Assembly: GCF_009295825.1 (NCBI RefSeq)
Contig: NZ_WHKF01000003.1
Location: 558,001 to 622,000 of the forward strand
Length of the DNA stretch: 64,000 nucleotides
Origin: Marinifilum sp. N1E240
Lineage (GTDB): Bacteria > Bacteroidota > Bacteroidia > Bacteroidales > Marinifilaceae
Direction of reading: 5' to 3'
The position numbers and the translations under genes were made by a program. The notes beneath the pieces were generated by a model, which did not search any database, was not told where the DNA came from, and was given only the letters and a program-made list of their open reading frames with translations. Each line of letters starts with the position of its first letter. The first letter of the stretch is position 1. Shown in pieces: positions 6,997 through 16,316 of the stretch.

Positions 6997-9468
6997 TCAC
7001 TCTTGAAGATAAACACGTTTTACGCGACGCGATACGGTGGTAAGAATTTCGTAGGGAATAGTGTCGAGTTGTTGCGCCAGCTCGCTTACCGGATGTTCAT
7101 TGCCAAAAATAACAACCGTATCACCTTCGGAGGCTGCAACATTAGTAAGGTCGATCATGCTCATATCCATGCAAACATTGCCAACAACAGGACACAATGT
7201 ACCGTTTACCAGCAGCTTTCCTACTCCGTTGCTCAATTTTCGACTAAAACCATCGGCATAACCAATTGGGATAATTCCAATGCGAGTATCCTCGCTTAAC
7301 ACACCCATGCGACCATAACCAACAGTATTTTCCTTAGAAACTTCCTTAATTTGCGATATGGTAGTTTTAAGAGTGCTCACATTCATCAATTTGTCCTGAT
7401 GAACCGGACTTACGCCATACAAGCCAATGCCCAGGCGGACCATTTCGAATTGTGCGTGCGAGAATCGTTCTATACCAGCAGAATTCAGCACATGGCGATC
7501 GATTTTGTAATCGAAATGAGACCTTATTTTATCACTCCACTTGCTAAACAATTCAATTTGCTGAATGGTATAATCGTCGTGTTGTTCTTCATCGGCACCA
7601 GCCAAATGTGAAAATATCGATCGTAGATAAAAGAACTCATTATCATGAGTGGCTTCAATTAATTCGTCCAAATCATCCTGCATAAAACCCATTCGATGCA
7701 TTCCTGTATCCAGCTTAATGTGAATAGGATAATTCTTTACCAAATTCTGTCGCAATGCTTTTTGGAATTCTTTAAGGATTTTGATGTTGTAGATTTCAGG
7801 TTCGAGCCTGTACTCTATCATGGTTTCGAAAGAGTGCGGTTCTGGATTCATCACAATGATAGGAATGTTGATTCCAGCATTTCGCAACTCTACACCCTCA
7901 TCGGCAATGGCAACAGCCAGGTAATCTACCCTGTGATATTGCAGTAAATTGGCTATTTCTGTTGATCCACTTCCATAAGAGAATGCCTTTACCATTACGG
8001 TAAGCTTTGTCTCAGGTTTAAGCAAGGATCTAAAATAATTCAAATTGTGCACCATGGCGGTTAAATCGACCTCTAAAACCGTTCGATGCGCCTTAAATTG
8101 CAATGCTTTTGATATTCTTTCGAAGTGAAAATCACGAGCTCCTTTAATCAGAATTAATTCATCGTTAAACTGATTTCGATTTAGATCGGATAGAAAAATA
8201 TCGGTTGATGGGTAAAAAGAAGCCTCGCCCTCAAATAATTCAGCTAGCGATGATATTCTTTCTCCAATTCCAATAAATCGATCCAACTTCTTCTTGTCGA
8301 TTAACTTCGCAACTTGCTTGTATAATTTTCGATCTGTAAGCCCAGCCTGATAGATATCTGATAAAATGAGTGTCTTTTTTTTATCTCTTTGCTGGCGATT
8401 CATAAAATCAAGAGCAATTTCGAGAGAGCCCAAATCGGAATTGTAATAATCGTTTATTAAAGTACAATTGCCAAAGCCTTCCTTTATCTCCAATCGCATG
8501 GCAATTGGCTCCAATTTTAGCAAAGCCTTTTTAAGCACTTCCTCATCAACGTCCATTATCAATGCCGTTACATAAGCGGTAATGGCATTGTCAACAGAAG
8601 CATGATCAGTAAACGGAATCACAATTTCGTTTTCGATACAATTGACTTTATAAGTGATTCGGGTAAAGTTCCCTTCAACTTTTTCCTTAAGGATCATAAA
8701 ATAAGCATACTTATTTCTTGACCAGTTGATGTGTTCCTGCTTACGCTCCAATCCCTGTACAAAGGAACGTTCAACAATTGAATCGTCGGAACAGTAAACC
8801 ACTTTTTCACAACTTGAGAACAAATTGATCTTCTCGTAAATAAGATGCAGTTTTCCTGTAAAATTTTCGCGATGTGCTTCTCCCAGGTGAGTAAATACAC
8901 CAATGTTTGGCTGTATGATCTCTGCAAGTCGCGACATTTCATTCGGCTGAGAAATTCCGGCTTCTATAATTGCCATTTCAGCCTCCGTATTCATGTTCCA
9001 TAAAGATAAAGGAACACCAACCTGCGAATTGTAACTCTTTGGGCTTCGAACAATAGTAAATGATTCATTCAATAACTGATACAACCACTCTTTTACGATG
9101 GTTTTTCCATTACTTCCTGTTATTCCAACTACCGGATAAGAAAATTGTTCCCTATGGTATTTACTTAGTTGCTGAAGTGCATCCAGCGTATTTTCTACCA
9201 GTACAAATCCCGCTTCCGGGTAATTTTGAATTTCTACCTCAATATTGCTGATCACGAAAGCTCTTACGCCTTTTTTATACAAATCAGCTATATAAGTATG
9301 TCCATTGTGGCGTTCACCAACAAGGGCAAAAAATAGCGTTTGCTCTGCAATTAATAAAGATCTGCTATCGATAGACAATGATCGTACACAAATAGAAGAA
9401 TCACCCAAAAGTCTCCCTTCAGCAATTCTGGCAATCGATTCAATTGAATAGCTATTATCAGATCTCAT
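6997..9468 (-). CDS. Bifunctional MurF / alanine racemase fusion
   Basis: An 823-residue fusion of two cell-wall enzymes. Residues 1 to about 450 are UDP-MurNAc-tripeptide:D-Ala-D-Ala ligase (MurF), with the ATP loop GITGSNGKT at 115-123. Residues about 458-823 are PLP-dependent alanine racemase, with the PLP lysine K494 in VMVKAFSYGSG and the GYGRMG and IPIGYADGFSR motifs. The racemase makes D-Ala; Ddl (encoded at 43.5 kb) joins it to D-Ala-D-Ala, which MurF then attaches to the muropeptide. Such fusions are known in Bacteroidota. It follows tdk by nine bases, so the two share a transcript. Confidence 0.95.
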   Translation of the reverse strand: MRSDNSYSIESIARIAEGRLLGDSSICVRSLSIDSRSLLIAEQTLFFALVGERHNGHTYIADLYKKGVRAFVISNIEVEIQNYPEAGFVLVENTLDALQQLSKYHREQFSYPVVGITGSNGKTIVKEWLYQLLNESFTIVRSPKSYNSQVGVPLSLWNMNTEAEMAIIEAGISQPNEMSRLAEIIQPNIGVFTHLGEAHRENFTGKLHLIYEKINLFSSCEKVVYCSDDSIVERSFVQGLERKQEHINWSRNKYAYFMILKEKVEGNFTRITYKVNCIENEIVIPFTDHASVDNAITAYVTALIMDVDEEVLKKALLKLEPIAMRLEIKEGFGNCTLINDYYNSDLGSLEIALDFMNRQQRDKKKTLILSDIYQAGLTDRKLYKQVAKLIDKKKLDRFIGIGERISSLAELFEGEASFYPSTDIFLSDLNRNQFNDELILIKGARDFHFERISKALQFKAHRTVLEVDLTAMVHNLNYFRSLLKPETKLTVMVKAFSYGSGSTEIANLLQYHRVDYLAVAIADEGVELRNAGINIPIIVMNPEPHSFETMIEYRLEPEIYNIKILKEFQKALRQNLVKNYPIHIKLDTGMHRMGFMQDDLDELIEATHDNEFFYLRSIFSHLAGADEEQHDDYTIQQIELFSKWSDKIRSHFDYKIDRHVLNSAGIERFSHAQFEMVRLGIGLYGVSPVHQDKLMNVSTLKTTISQIKEVSKENTVGYGRMGVLSEDTRIGIIPIGYADGFSRKLSNGVGKLLVNGTLCPVVGNVCMDMSMIDLTNVAASEGDTVVIFGNEHPVSELAQQLDTIPYEILTTVSRRVKRVYLQE

Positions 9469-9477
9469 ATAAATATT

Positions 9478-10065
9478 TTACTGGGCTGAATCAGAGTATA
9501 TTTTTGTGTAACATGAACGACAAAGTGGTTCATATTCCTGTTTTTCACCTAAAAGAACCAATTTATCACCTTCTGATAAACGGTGAGAATAATTCGCCAG
9601 ATTTCCACAACGCATGCAAACCGCATGCACCTTAGTCACATACTCAGCAGTTGCCATTAAACTTGGAATTGGTCCGAAAGGATTGCCTTTAAAATCCATA
9701 TCTAAGCCAGCAACGATAACACGTACACCTTGATTTGCTAATTCGTTGCAAACCTCCGATAAACCATTATCAAAAAACTGAGCCTCATCAATCCCAACAA
9801 CATCAACATTACTTGCTAACAGAAGAATATTTGCAGAAGTTTCTACAGGTGTAGAGCGAATAGAGTTTGCATTGTGTGATACCACCTCATCTTCGGAATA
9901 ACGAACATCAATATGAGGTTTAAAAATTTCAACCTTTTGCTTTGCTATTTTTGCTCGATTTAATCTACGAATTAATTCTTCCGTTTTACCCGAAAACATT
10001 GATCCCACAATAACTTCTACCCAACCTTGACGTCCGGCTCTGCTTATATCATTCTCAAGAAACAT
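9478..10065 (-). CDS. tdk: Thymidine kinase
   Basis: Phosphorylates thymidine to dTMP with ATP in pyrimidine salvage. The 195-residue type II enzyme shows the P-loop [11 protein letters not shown] near residue 22, the GIDEAQFF Walker B-type motif (catalytic Glu), and zinc-binding cysteine pairs CMRC and CRSC in the C-terminal lasso domain. Length is normal. It is the first gene of a two-gene leftward unit with the murF-alr fusion; a promoter candidate is seen at 10099-10130. Confidence 0.95.
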   Translation of the reverse strand: MFLENDISRAGRQGWVEVIVGSMFSGKTEELIRRLNRAKIAKQKVEIFKPHIDVRYSEDEVVSHNANSIRSTPVETSANILLLASNVDVVGIDEAQFFDNGLSEVCNELANQGVRVIVAGLDMDFKGNPFGPIPSLMATAEYVTKVHAVCMRCGNLANYSHRLSEGDKLVLLGEKQEYEPLCRSCYTKIYSDSAQ

Positions 10066-10098
10066 TTATATCAGTTTAAGTGATTTTACATAGATATA

Positions 10099-10130
10099 CA
10101 AAAATAGGAAAACTGATTAATTTATGGCAA
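10099..10130 (-). promoter_or_regulatory. Candidate promoter for tdk and the murF-alr fusion
   Basis: On the minus strand TATTTTTG (10099-10106) fits TAnnTTTG, with TTG at 10128-10130 about 21 bases upstream as a possible -33 element. The leader would be about 30 bases. Confidence 0.5.
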
Positions 10131-10320
10131 TCCTATTTCGAATTGTGAATAATCTTCGACAAACAGATTCGATCTCCTCGTCAGCAACATATTTCTTCTT
10201 GTAAAGTGGAAGAGTGAAGAGCAATCAAATCAAAAATTTCTCGTTTCTTTGTATAGATTATTATTTGTAGAAAAATAAGACAAGGAAAGTCATTCTTTCA
10301 AACAGGAAAAAAGCTCGAAA

Positions 10321-10953
10321 ATGGATAAAAAATTAATGCTTCAGCTACTCCAAAATAAAACAGGAGAAATTCAAAGTCTGTTAGAACATTTCAAAAATAC
10401 ACCTAACGAATTAGAGGAAGGAATTTCACTCTTATCGGATAGGATAGAAAGTTTAAGTAAGGAGTTTGAAATTCTGAATGCAAATTTTTCATCTATTAAT
10501 AAAGTTATAAAGGAAGAGAAAAAAATTTCTACAGAACCTGTAATTACAAAACCTGAATTAAAAATAGAAGAAGCAAAAATTGAGATTCCTGAAGAAATCA
10601 AAATAAAAATCTCCGAAGAAGTTAAGGAAACTGTTTCAATTCAAAATGAAAAAGTTGAAGAAAGTTCGACCTTAAATGATCAGTTACATTCCCCGGGAAA
10701 TGAAGTTCTTGGCGAGAAATTTTATTCAAATTCCATTACTGATATTCGATCAGCCATTGGAATTAACGATCGTTTCCTATTTATTCGAGAGCTTTTCAAT
10801 AATGATAATGACAAATACAATTCAACTATAGAATTCATCAATAATACCAATGAATTTAGTACTGTAGAAGAACATTTTAAATTGAAGCAAAATTGGGATT
10901 TTGAGAATCCAACAGTTGTTCAATTTTTAGAAATTACAAAGAGAAAATTTTAA
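10321..10953 (+). CDS. Conserved hypothetical protein with coiled-coil N-terminus
   Basis: A 210-residue cytoplasmic protein of unknown function. Residues 1-65 look like a helical or coiled-coil segment; residues about 70-130 are a charged, low-complexity Glu/Lys/Ile linker. The C-terminal 75 residues form a compact domain starting DIRSAIGINDRFLFIRELF and ending in a Trp-Asp motif and KRKF. I recall this C-terminal domain from many Bacteroidota hypothetical proteins, but no function is known to me. The gene ends two bases before the rsmI start, so the two are translationally close. Confidence 0.8.
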   Translation: MDKKLMLQLLQNKTGEIQSLLEHFKNTPNELEEGISLLSDRIESLSKEFEILNANFSSINKVIKEEKKISTEPVITKPELKIEEAKIEIPEEIKIKISEEVKETVSIQNEKVEESSTLNDQLHSPGNEVLGEKFYSNSITDIRSAIGINDRFLFIRELFNNDNDKYNSTIEFINNTNEFSTVEEHFKLKQNWDFENPTVVQFLEITKRKF

Positions 10954-10955
10954 GC

Positions 10956-11669
10956 ATGTCAAAATTATACTTAGTTCCGACTCCAATCGGAAATCTAGAA
11001 GATATTACCCTAAGAGCAATTAATGTATTAAAGAGCGTTGATCTCATTTTAGCTGAAGATACAAGAACCTCAGGCTTTCTCTTAAAACATTATGAGATAA
11101 GCAAACCACTGATGTCTCATCATAAGTTTAACGAGCACAAAACCTCCGAAAATATCGTAAAACGTATTTTAGCGGGAGAAACCATTGCTCTTATTTCGGA
11201 TGCGGGAACTCCCGGTATTTCTGATCCTGGATTCTTTTTGGTGAAACATTGCGCAGAACAGGGAATTGAAGTTGAATGTTTGCCTGGAGCAACTGCTTTT
11301 GTGCCAGCTTTGGTAAATTCAGGCTTGCCTTGTGATCGATTTTGCTTTGAAGGATTTCTTCCCCAAAAGAAAGGTCGTCAAACAAAATTGAATGAATTGG
11401 CAGAAGAAACACGCACCATGATTTTCTATGAATCACCTCATCGATTGGTGAAAACTTTACAGCAATTGGCAGAAGTTATGGGTGAAAATAGAAAAGCTTC
11501 TGTATCGAGAGAATTGACAAAATTGCATGAGGAAAATGCAAGAGGCACACTTAATGAATTGGCAAATCACTTCAATTCAAAAACAGTTAAAGGCGAAATT
11601 GTACTTATTGTAGAAGGTAAAGTATTTGAGAAAAAGAAGAAAGAGTACATTAAGAAAGACAGACAGTAG
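10956..11669 (+). CDS. rsmI: 16S rRNA (cytidine(1402)-2'-O)-methyltransferase
   Basis: Methylates the ribose 2'-OH of C1402 in 16S rRNA using S-adenosylmethionine. The 237-residue protein has all family hallmarks of the tetrapyrrole-methylase fold: YLVPTPIGNLEDITLRA at the N-terminus, LAEDTRTSG, the SAM-binding ISDAGTPGISDPG, and EGFLPQKKGR. The C-terminus is lysine-rich. The TAG stop (11667-11669) is also the first triplet of a 7-bp tandem repeat, so the gene may have been trimmed or fixed by the repeat. It follows the conserved hypothetical gene by two bases. Confidence 0.95.
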   Translation: MSKLYLVPTPIGNLEDITLRAINVLKSVDLILAEDTRTSGFLLKHYEISKPLMSHHKFNEHKTSENIVKRILAGETIALISDAGTPGISDPGFFLVKHCAEQGIEVECLPGATAFVPALVNSGLPCDRFCFEGFLPQKKGRQTKLNELAEETRTMIFYESPHRLVKTLQQLAEVMGENRKASVSRELTKLHEENARGTLNELANHFNSKTVKGEIVLIVEGKVFEKKKKEYIKKDRQ

Positions 11670-11746
11670 CAGTTAGCAGTTAGCAGTTAGCAGTTAGCAG
11701 TTAGCAGTTAGCAGTTAGCAGTTAGCAGTTAGCAGTTAGCAGTTAG
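11667..11746. repeat. 7-bp tandem repeat (TAGCAGT), 11 full copies
   Basis: Eleven perfect copies of TAGCAGT plus three bases, starting with the stop codon of rsmI. Copies are identical, so the array is likely young or slippage-prone. A change in copy number would not alter RsmI, since the stop is in the first copy. It lies between convergent rsmI and the PorP/SprF gene. Confidence 0.95.
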
Positions 11747-11808
11747 TGCAAAGTTCGGAGTATGGGTTTATGAATACAATATTATGCTACCCTTTATACT
11801 TGTAATTT

Positions 11809-12873
11809 TTAATCCTCGTGTGAGAATTTCGGACATGAGATCGCTTTATCGCCAAGTTTCTTAACTTTTTGTCGACGTTTAAGCTTTCGAATTTCTCGTG
11901 GGTTGGAGTAATTGTAATTGTAAGTTAAAGAGATCTCTAAACCTCCACGATTAGATGATGCTGTTTGCAAATCGGATACATTTATATCATAAGAAATCAA
12001 TACTTTCAAACGCTTTTTCTCGTATCCAAAAACCGGAATAATATCCTGTGAAAAACGATACCACATACCGTAATGTAGAATTGTTCCTTTTTCGCCAAAT
12101 AACATCATTGCATTAGCTCCAGCAATCCATTCGTTTGCATCATTTTCAGTGGTATGCATAATTTCAGGCTTAATATACATTCTAGAGTTAATACGACTTT
12201 CGAAACCTCCATGCCAGGCAAATTTACGCTTTAAGTTATTGGTAATTTCGTAAAATGATTCGTTTGGTTGATTGATATGACTCACCGCAGTTCCCATAAA
12301 ATATTTGGTTTTACCACGAAAATAAGTCATCATCATACCTGCAGAAAAATCGGCATAAAATAACGATTGAGTCCCTAACGGTTCTCCAGACTGATAATTA
12401 GGATCGAATATGGTTCCATCCCATTGATCATCGAAAACCAGCTTGTTATAGTCTACCGATTTATTTACCATTTCAACACCAATTCCTGCGTGCAAAAATA
12501 AAGTGTTTCCAGCATTTAGACTTTTGTTTAAAGAACCGGCAAACATTACCTGAGTGGTTTTTAAACTACCCTCACCCGCTTTATCATTAAATACCATTCC
12601 TCCAACTCCAATCCAGGAAGAACTCAACAATTGTGTTGATAATTTACCATCGATAAAAACAGCTTGAGATACAAAAGGTGTGGTAACACTATTCCACTGA
12701 TTACGATAATTCATTCCTCCTCGGAGGTTATAATCTGAATTTCCGGTAAGTGCTGGATTTAACAATAATGGGATAGAATAGAACTGAGAAGAGTGTACAC
12801 GCTGAGCTGAGAGCTTAAAAACTCCCAATAAAACAATCGACAATAAAATCAGAATATACTTTCTCATAAACAC
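11809..12873 (-). CDS. PorP/SprF-family outer-membrane protein (T9SS partner)
   Basis: A 354-residue predicted outer-membrane beta-barrel with a signal peptide (residues 1-23, ending LSAQ). The mature start QRVHSSQFYSIPLLLNPALT is the PorP/SprF hallmark. In Flavobacterium johnsoniae SprF is needed to secrete or anchor SprB, and PorP/SprF genes usually sit beside genes for type B sorting-domain cargo. That is the case here: the 842-residue type B protein lies just upstream on the same strand. The C-terminal tail is unusually basic (RKLKRRQKVKK). An ATG two codons later (12867) is an alternative start. It may have its own promoter in the 206-base gap. Confidence 0.9.
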   Translation of the reverse strand: MFMRKYILILLSIVLLGVFKLSAQRVHSSQFYSIPLLLNPALTGNSDYNLRGGMNYRNQWNSVTTPFVSQAVFIDGKLSTQLLSSSWIGVGGMVFNDKAGEGSLKTTQVMFAGSLNKSLNAGNTLFLHAGIGVEMVNKSVDYNKLVFDDQWDGTIFDPNYQSGEPLGTQSLFYADFSAGMMMTYFRGKTKYFMGTAVSHINQPNESFYEITNNLKRKFAWHGGFESRINSRMYIKPEIMHTTENDANEWIAGANAMMLFGEKGTILHYGMWYRFSQDIIPVFGYEKKRLKVLISYDINVSDLQTASSNRGGLEISLTYNYNYSNPREIRKLKRRQKVKKLGDKAISCPKFSHED

Positions 12874-12932
12874 TTCCTAAGGGTTTTCCGATTTTCAACT
12901 TCAACGATCAACAAGAAAGATAAACCCCCAAA

Positions 12933-12940
12933 CAAAAATA
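12933..12940 (-). promoter_or_regulatory. Candidate -7 box for the PorP/SprF gene
   Basis: TATTTTTG on the minus strand fits TAnnTTTG and would give a leader of about 60 bases. It lies just downstream of an 8-6-8 inverted repeat (12948-12969), which would fall between the -7 and -33 regions. Confidence 0.45.
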
Positions 12941-12947
12941 TGAAAAT

Positions 12948-12969
12948 GGGTAATATTATTGTATTACCC
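12948..12969. promoter_or_regulatory. Inverted repeat upstream of the PorP/SprF gene, possible operator
   Basis: GGGTAATA (12948-12955) pairs perfectly with TATTACCC (12962-12969) across six bases. No T-run follows, so an operator is as likely as a terminator for the upstream gene. Confidence 0.45.
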
Positions 12970-13079
12970 AAACATAAAATATCAATTTGATATAAAATAT
13001 AGTCGCCTTTTTTGGCAGTTTAAATATAATTAATCGTATCTAATTTAAATATTAAAATATCCTTAATTCATCAAATATA

Positions 13080-15608
13080 TTAATTCAGTAACGTAACGTT
13101 ACCTTTTTTCTGTATCGTTCTACCATCAAGCAAAGTAACTTCCAAGAAATAAACATATACATCCATATCCTGTTTCTTACCTCTATAAGTTCCATCCCAA
13201 CCTACATCTTGTCTGTTCGATTGGAAAATTTTAATGGTTAATCTGTTGTAAATAATCAAACTCATTGAAGCAATATTATTTCCTCTTACATACAGAACAT
13301 CGTTCTTACCATCTCCATTTGGAGAGAATCCTGTTGGTAATCCCACAAATTGGTCACCTTCCGGATAAGATACATTTACAGTATCTCTTCCCATACAACT
13401 TTTTTGATTGGTAACCTCTACCCAATATTCACCCGCCTGATCAACAACAATTTTCTGAGAAATCTCATCATTTGACCAACGATAGAATGAACCATCATTC
13501 GCAGCATCCAACTCTGCAGTTTCTCCTGCTGTTAATACTAAATCATCGCCTAAGTCAACAATTGGAGAAGCATTTACAATTAATTCGATACAATCTCCTT
13601 CGGTATTACCAAATGGATCAGTTACTTCAACACAATATTTACCAGTCTGATCTACAAAAATACCTTTATCAGTTGATTCCGAAGGAATCCAGCTATAAGT
13701 AGGTTCGGCACTAAACGTTCTATCAATAGTCGGTTCAAGATATACTCTATCACCTTCACAAATTTGAATATCACCACCTAAATCAACCGAGAATTTATGA
13801 CCATCTTTTCGAATTACACTTACTTCATCACTATTGGTACATCCAAACTCTGATGTTACAAGAACTGAATACACATTCTCATCGCTAACTGTGATAGTTT
13901 GTGTTGCGTCTCCAGTATTCCATTCATAAGATCCTGTTAAACCTTCTGGTCCGGCATCTAATGTTGCTGTTTCACCGTCATATAAAACAATATCTTCTCC
14001 CAAATCAACAATTGGTAAAGGATGAACATTAACAAGTATTTCATCGGTCTTTTCAACTCCGGTAGCATCCATTACAATTACCGAATAATTTCCAGACTCT
14101 GTAACTGTTAAGGTTGATGTATTTGCTCCATTCGACCATAAATATGTATAATCCTGGGTTATTGTAGGGTTTGGATTCAAAACGATCTCATCACCTTCAC
14201 AAATATCTTTATCATCACCAAGATTAATCGCAAATACATCACTAACACTAGATATTACAATTTCATCGCTGGCTGAACATCCATTTAAATTTGTAACAGT
14301 AACACTATAGGTATTACTTGTACTTACCTGAATGGTTTGAGTAGTTTCACCTGTAGACCATTCATAATCGTTACCCGCATTCTGTGCATCGAGTGTAAGT
14401 ATTTCTCCTTCTGCTAACTGATAGTCATCTCCTAAATCGACAACAGGAGCCGACCAAACCGTTACATTAACAACAGCTGATGATTGTTTTCCCGTATTTT
14501 TATCTGTAGCAGTTACAGAATAAATTCCGGTTTCACTAACTGTTAAAGTTGATCCTAATGATCCGTCAGACCACAAGTAAGAATAATCACCATCAAAATC
14601 AATAACAGGAGTTAGAACTCTTGTATCTCCAGAACAGAAAGCGATATCATCACCTAAACTTACAACAAATGATTCAACCACTTTGATATCAGCATAAATT
14701 GTATCTCCGGCACAATCAAATGCACTGCGTTCTATCAATTTAATTTGATAATCTCCTGGCGTATTTCCCCATTGAACATCAAAACTTAATTCGCTATGGA
14801 AATTATCACTCATTCTTGTGGTACTTTCATTCAACACTGTTGCATCTGCAGGAACAAAAATTTCATAATTTTCATTCTTCTCAATGGTTGCAGTATATGC
14901 CTGAATTGTACCTGCCTGAATAACCGGATTGTAATCGCCAAATACCGTATTTGGTAATGCCATCACATCCACCTCTAAGGTTTGATTGGCTAAATCCTCT
15001 TCAACCGGAACTCCAGATAATGTTTTGGCTTCAACCAATAATATTTCCGCTCTGTGAGTCTTACCTGAAGTATTAGGTATCTCCAATTCAAACTCAAACT
15101 GATTGGTATAGATTTCATTCGCACCAGTAGGCATTTCTGCAGGTGCTCTATCAACAGAGTATTTAAATGTCCAAGGTTTTGGTCCGGTATAATTTACCCT
15201 TACATTAACCATTCCATTGGCATCTCCACCATTGTTTTGAGCACAAACATAAGGCACTTCTAAATCTTCAAATACAGCTGTTGGCGCTGATTCATCAACT
15301 ATAACTAGCATAGTTAACCCTTCACCAAAACAGTGCGTTCCTAAATCCTCAGGATACACTTTTACTTCATAAGTTCCAGCGTTTACAAACTGATAATCTC
15401 CAGATTCGAATGTTTTAGAAGCCAAATAAGCTACGGCACCCGTTGATGTATTGGTAACAGACCAATGATACTTGTAAGCTGCATTCTCATCCACTTTAAA
15501 ATTAAGCGTTGTTCCCTTAACTACATACTGCTGCGACACAGCCGCCAATCCTCCTAAAAGGATCAGCAGTGCGCTTAGCAGTGTTTTATGTAGTAAGGTT
15601 CTTATCAT
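13080..15608 (-). CDS. Surface protein with family module, six PKD-like repeats and T9SS type B sorting domain
   Basis: An 842-residue secreted protein. After a signal peptide (about 1-25, ending in AVSQQ), residues about 26-225 match the two-domain module of the seven short genes upstream: the conserved Cys pair, a TGPKPWTFKYSV stretch and the ALPNT linker. A variable region follows. Residues about 315-760 form three tandem A-B pairs: A repeats carry a form of LGDDiaFCSGD, B repeats the form VDLGDDyqLaeGE..LDA. The last 83 residues are the type B T9SS sorting domain (gliding-motility-associated C-terminal), including LPTGFSPNGDGKNDVLYVRG. It is the only protein of the locus with a recognisable sorting domain and sits next to its likely PorP/SprF partner. 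Confidence 0.88.
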   Translation of the reverse strand: MIRTLLHKTLLSALLILLGGLAAVSQQYVVKGTTLNFKVDENAAYKYHWSVTNTSTGAVAYLASKTFESGDYQFVNAGTYEVKVYPEDLGTHCFGEGLTMLVIVDESAPTAVFEDLEVPYVCAQNNGGDANGMVNVRVNYTGPKPWTFKYSVDRAPAEMPTGANEIYTNQFEFELEIPNTSGKTHRAEILLVEAKTLSGVPVEEDLANQTLEVDVMALPNTVFGDYNPVIQAGTIQAYTATIEKNENYEIFVPADATVLNESTTRMSDNFHSELSFDVQWGNTPGDYQIKLIERSAFDCAGDTIYADIKVVESFVVSLGDDIAFCSGDTRVLTPVIDFDGDYSYLWSDGSLGSTLTVSETGIYSVTATDKNTGKQSSAVVNVTVWSAPVVDLGDDYQLAEGEILTLDAQNAGNDYEWSTGETTQTIQVSTSNTYSVTVTNLNGCSASDEIVISSVSDVFAINLGDDKDICEGDEIVLNPNPTITQDYTYLWSNGANTSTLTVTESGNYSVIVMDATGVEKTDEILVNVHPLPIVDLGEDIVLYDGETATLDAGPEGLTGSYEWNTGDATQTITVSDENVYSVLVTSEFGCTNSDEVSVIRKDGHKFSVDLGGDIQICEGDRVYLEPTIDRTFSAEPTYSWIPSESTDKGIFVDQTGKYCVEVTDPFGNTEGDCIELIVNASPIVDLGDDLVLTAGETAELDAANDGSFYRWSNDEISQKIVVDQAGEYWVEVTNQKSCMGRDTVNVSYPEGDQFVGLPTGFSPNGDGKNDVLYVRGNNIASMSLIIYNRLTIKIFQSNRQDVGWDGTYRGKKQDMDVYVYFLEVTLLDGRTIQKKGNVTLLN

Positions 15609-15620
15609 TTATTTAAACGT

Positions 15621-16295
15621 TTAATTTAAAGTAAGATTTGTAATTACTGGTTTAGGATATACTACGATATTTTTATCGTCATCAGTAGCATTTACAACAA
15701 CATCATCAGCCGATTTTGCTGAGTTAATTACAACTTTCCAGTTCTGAACTGTTGATTCATTATTAACAAATGTATGAGCTACATCAATAGTATGATCCCC
15801 ATTTATATCTGCAACTTCGATATTATCAAAACCTGGAACTACAACATCGTTGTTATCCATAATTGAGTAAGTCAAAGTCCATGGTTGTGCACCGGTATAA
15901 GTTACGATAACTGGTGTGCTTCCATTATCAGCAATGGTTGTAGCGGCTGAACAAACCCCAAGTACATCACCTGCATCAGCAAATTCAACAGTTGGTGTAC
16001 CCAACACTTTCACTCTTTGCTCAAACGGTTCACTCTTACAACCATTTACATCAGTTGTAACTACACTTATTGTGTACATATCAGCAACCGTTGGCCAAGT
16101 AAACGTAATTGCGCTTGTTGTTTCTGCAATAGCTACAGTTGTTCCACCATCGCCTACAACTGTCCATGCAAACGTACTTCCGTGCGTATGAACCGCTGTT
16201 AAATTTTGACTTGTTCCACCTGTTACTTCTGTTTGAGCATTTGCAAGCCCAATAAAAGTAAAGGCAAAAATGAGTAATGATAGTATTTTTTTCAT
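15621..16295 (-). CDS. Short secreted two-domain module protein (paralogue 1)
   Basis: A 224-residue protein with a signal peptide (1-20, ending ANAQ). Domain 1 (about 21-108) is PKD-like, with FAWTVVGDGG and a C-K-S-E motif near its end. Domain 2 (about 110-215) starts with VEFADAGDVLGVC and includes TGAQPWTLTYSI, which closely matches the N-terminal module of the 842-residue protein downstream. It ends with YPKPVITNLTLN, a Pro-linker plus short beta-strand. No sorting domain is visible. Among the seven short genes it is the closest to the module in the anchored protein, which follows by 12 bases. Function is not known; a surface subunit is inferred. Confidence 0.8.
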   Translation of the reverse strand: MKKILSLLIFAFTFIGLANAQTEVTGGTSQNLTAVHTHGSTFAWTVVGDGGTTVAIAETTSAITFTWPTVADMYTISVVTTDVNGCKSEPFEQRVKVLGTPTVEFADAGDVLGVCSAATTIADNGSTPVIVTYTGAQPWTLTYSIMDNNDVVVPGFDNIEVADINGDHTIDVAHTFVNNESTVQNWKVVINSAKSADDVVVNATDDDKNIVVYPKPVITNLTLN

Positions 16296-16316
16296 AGTAC
16301 TATAATTTAGTTTCTA

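Noticed and set aside
11667-11746. CRISPR-like array
   Set aside because: The unit is only 7 bp with no spacers, so it is a simple tandem repeat.
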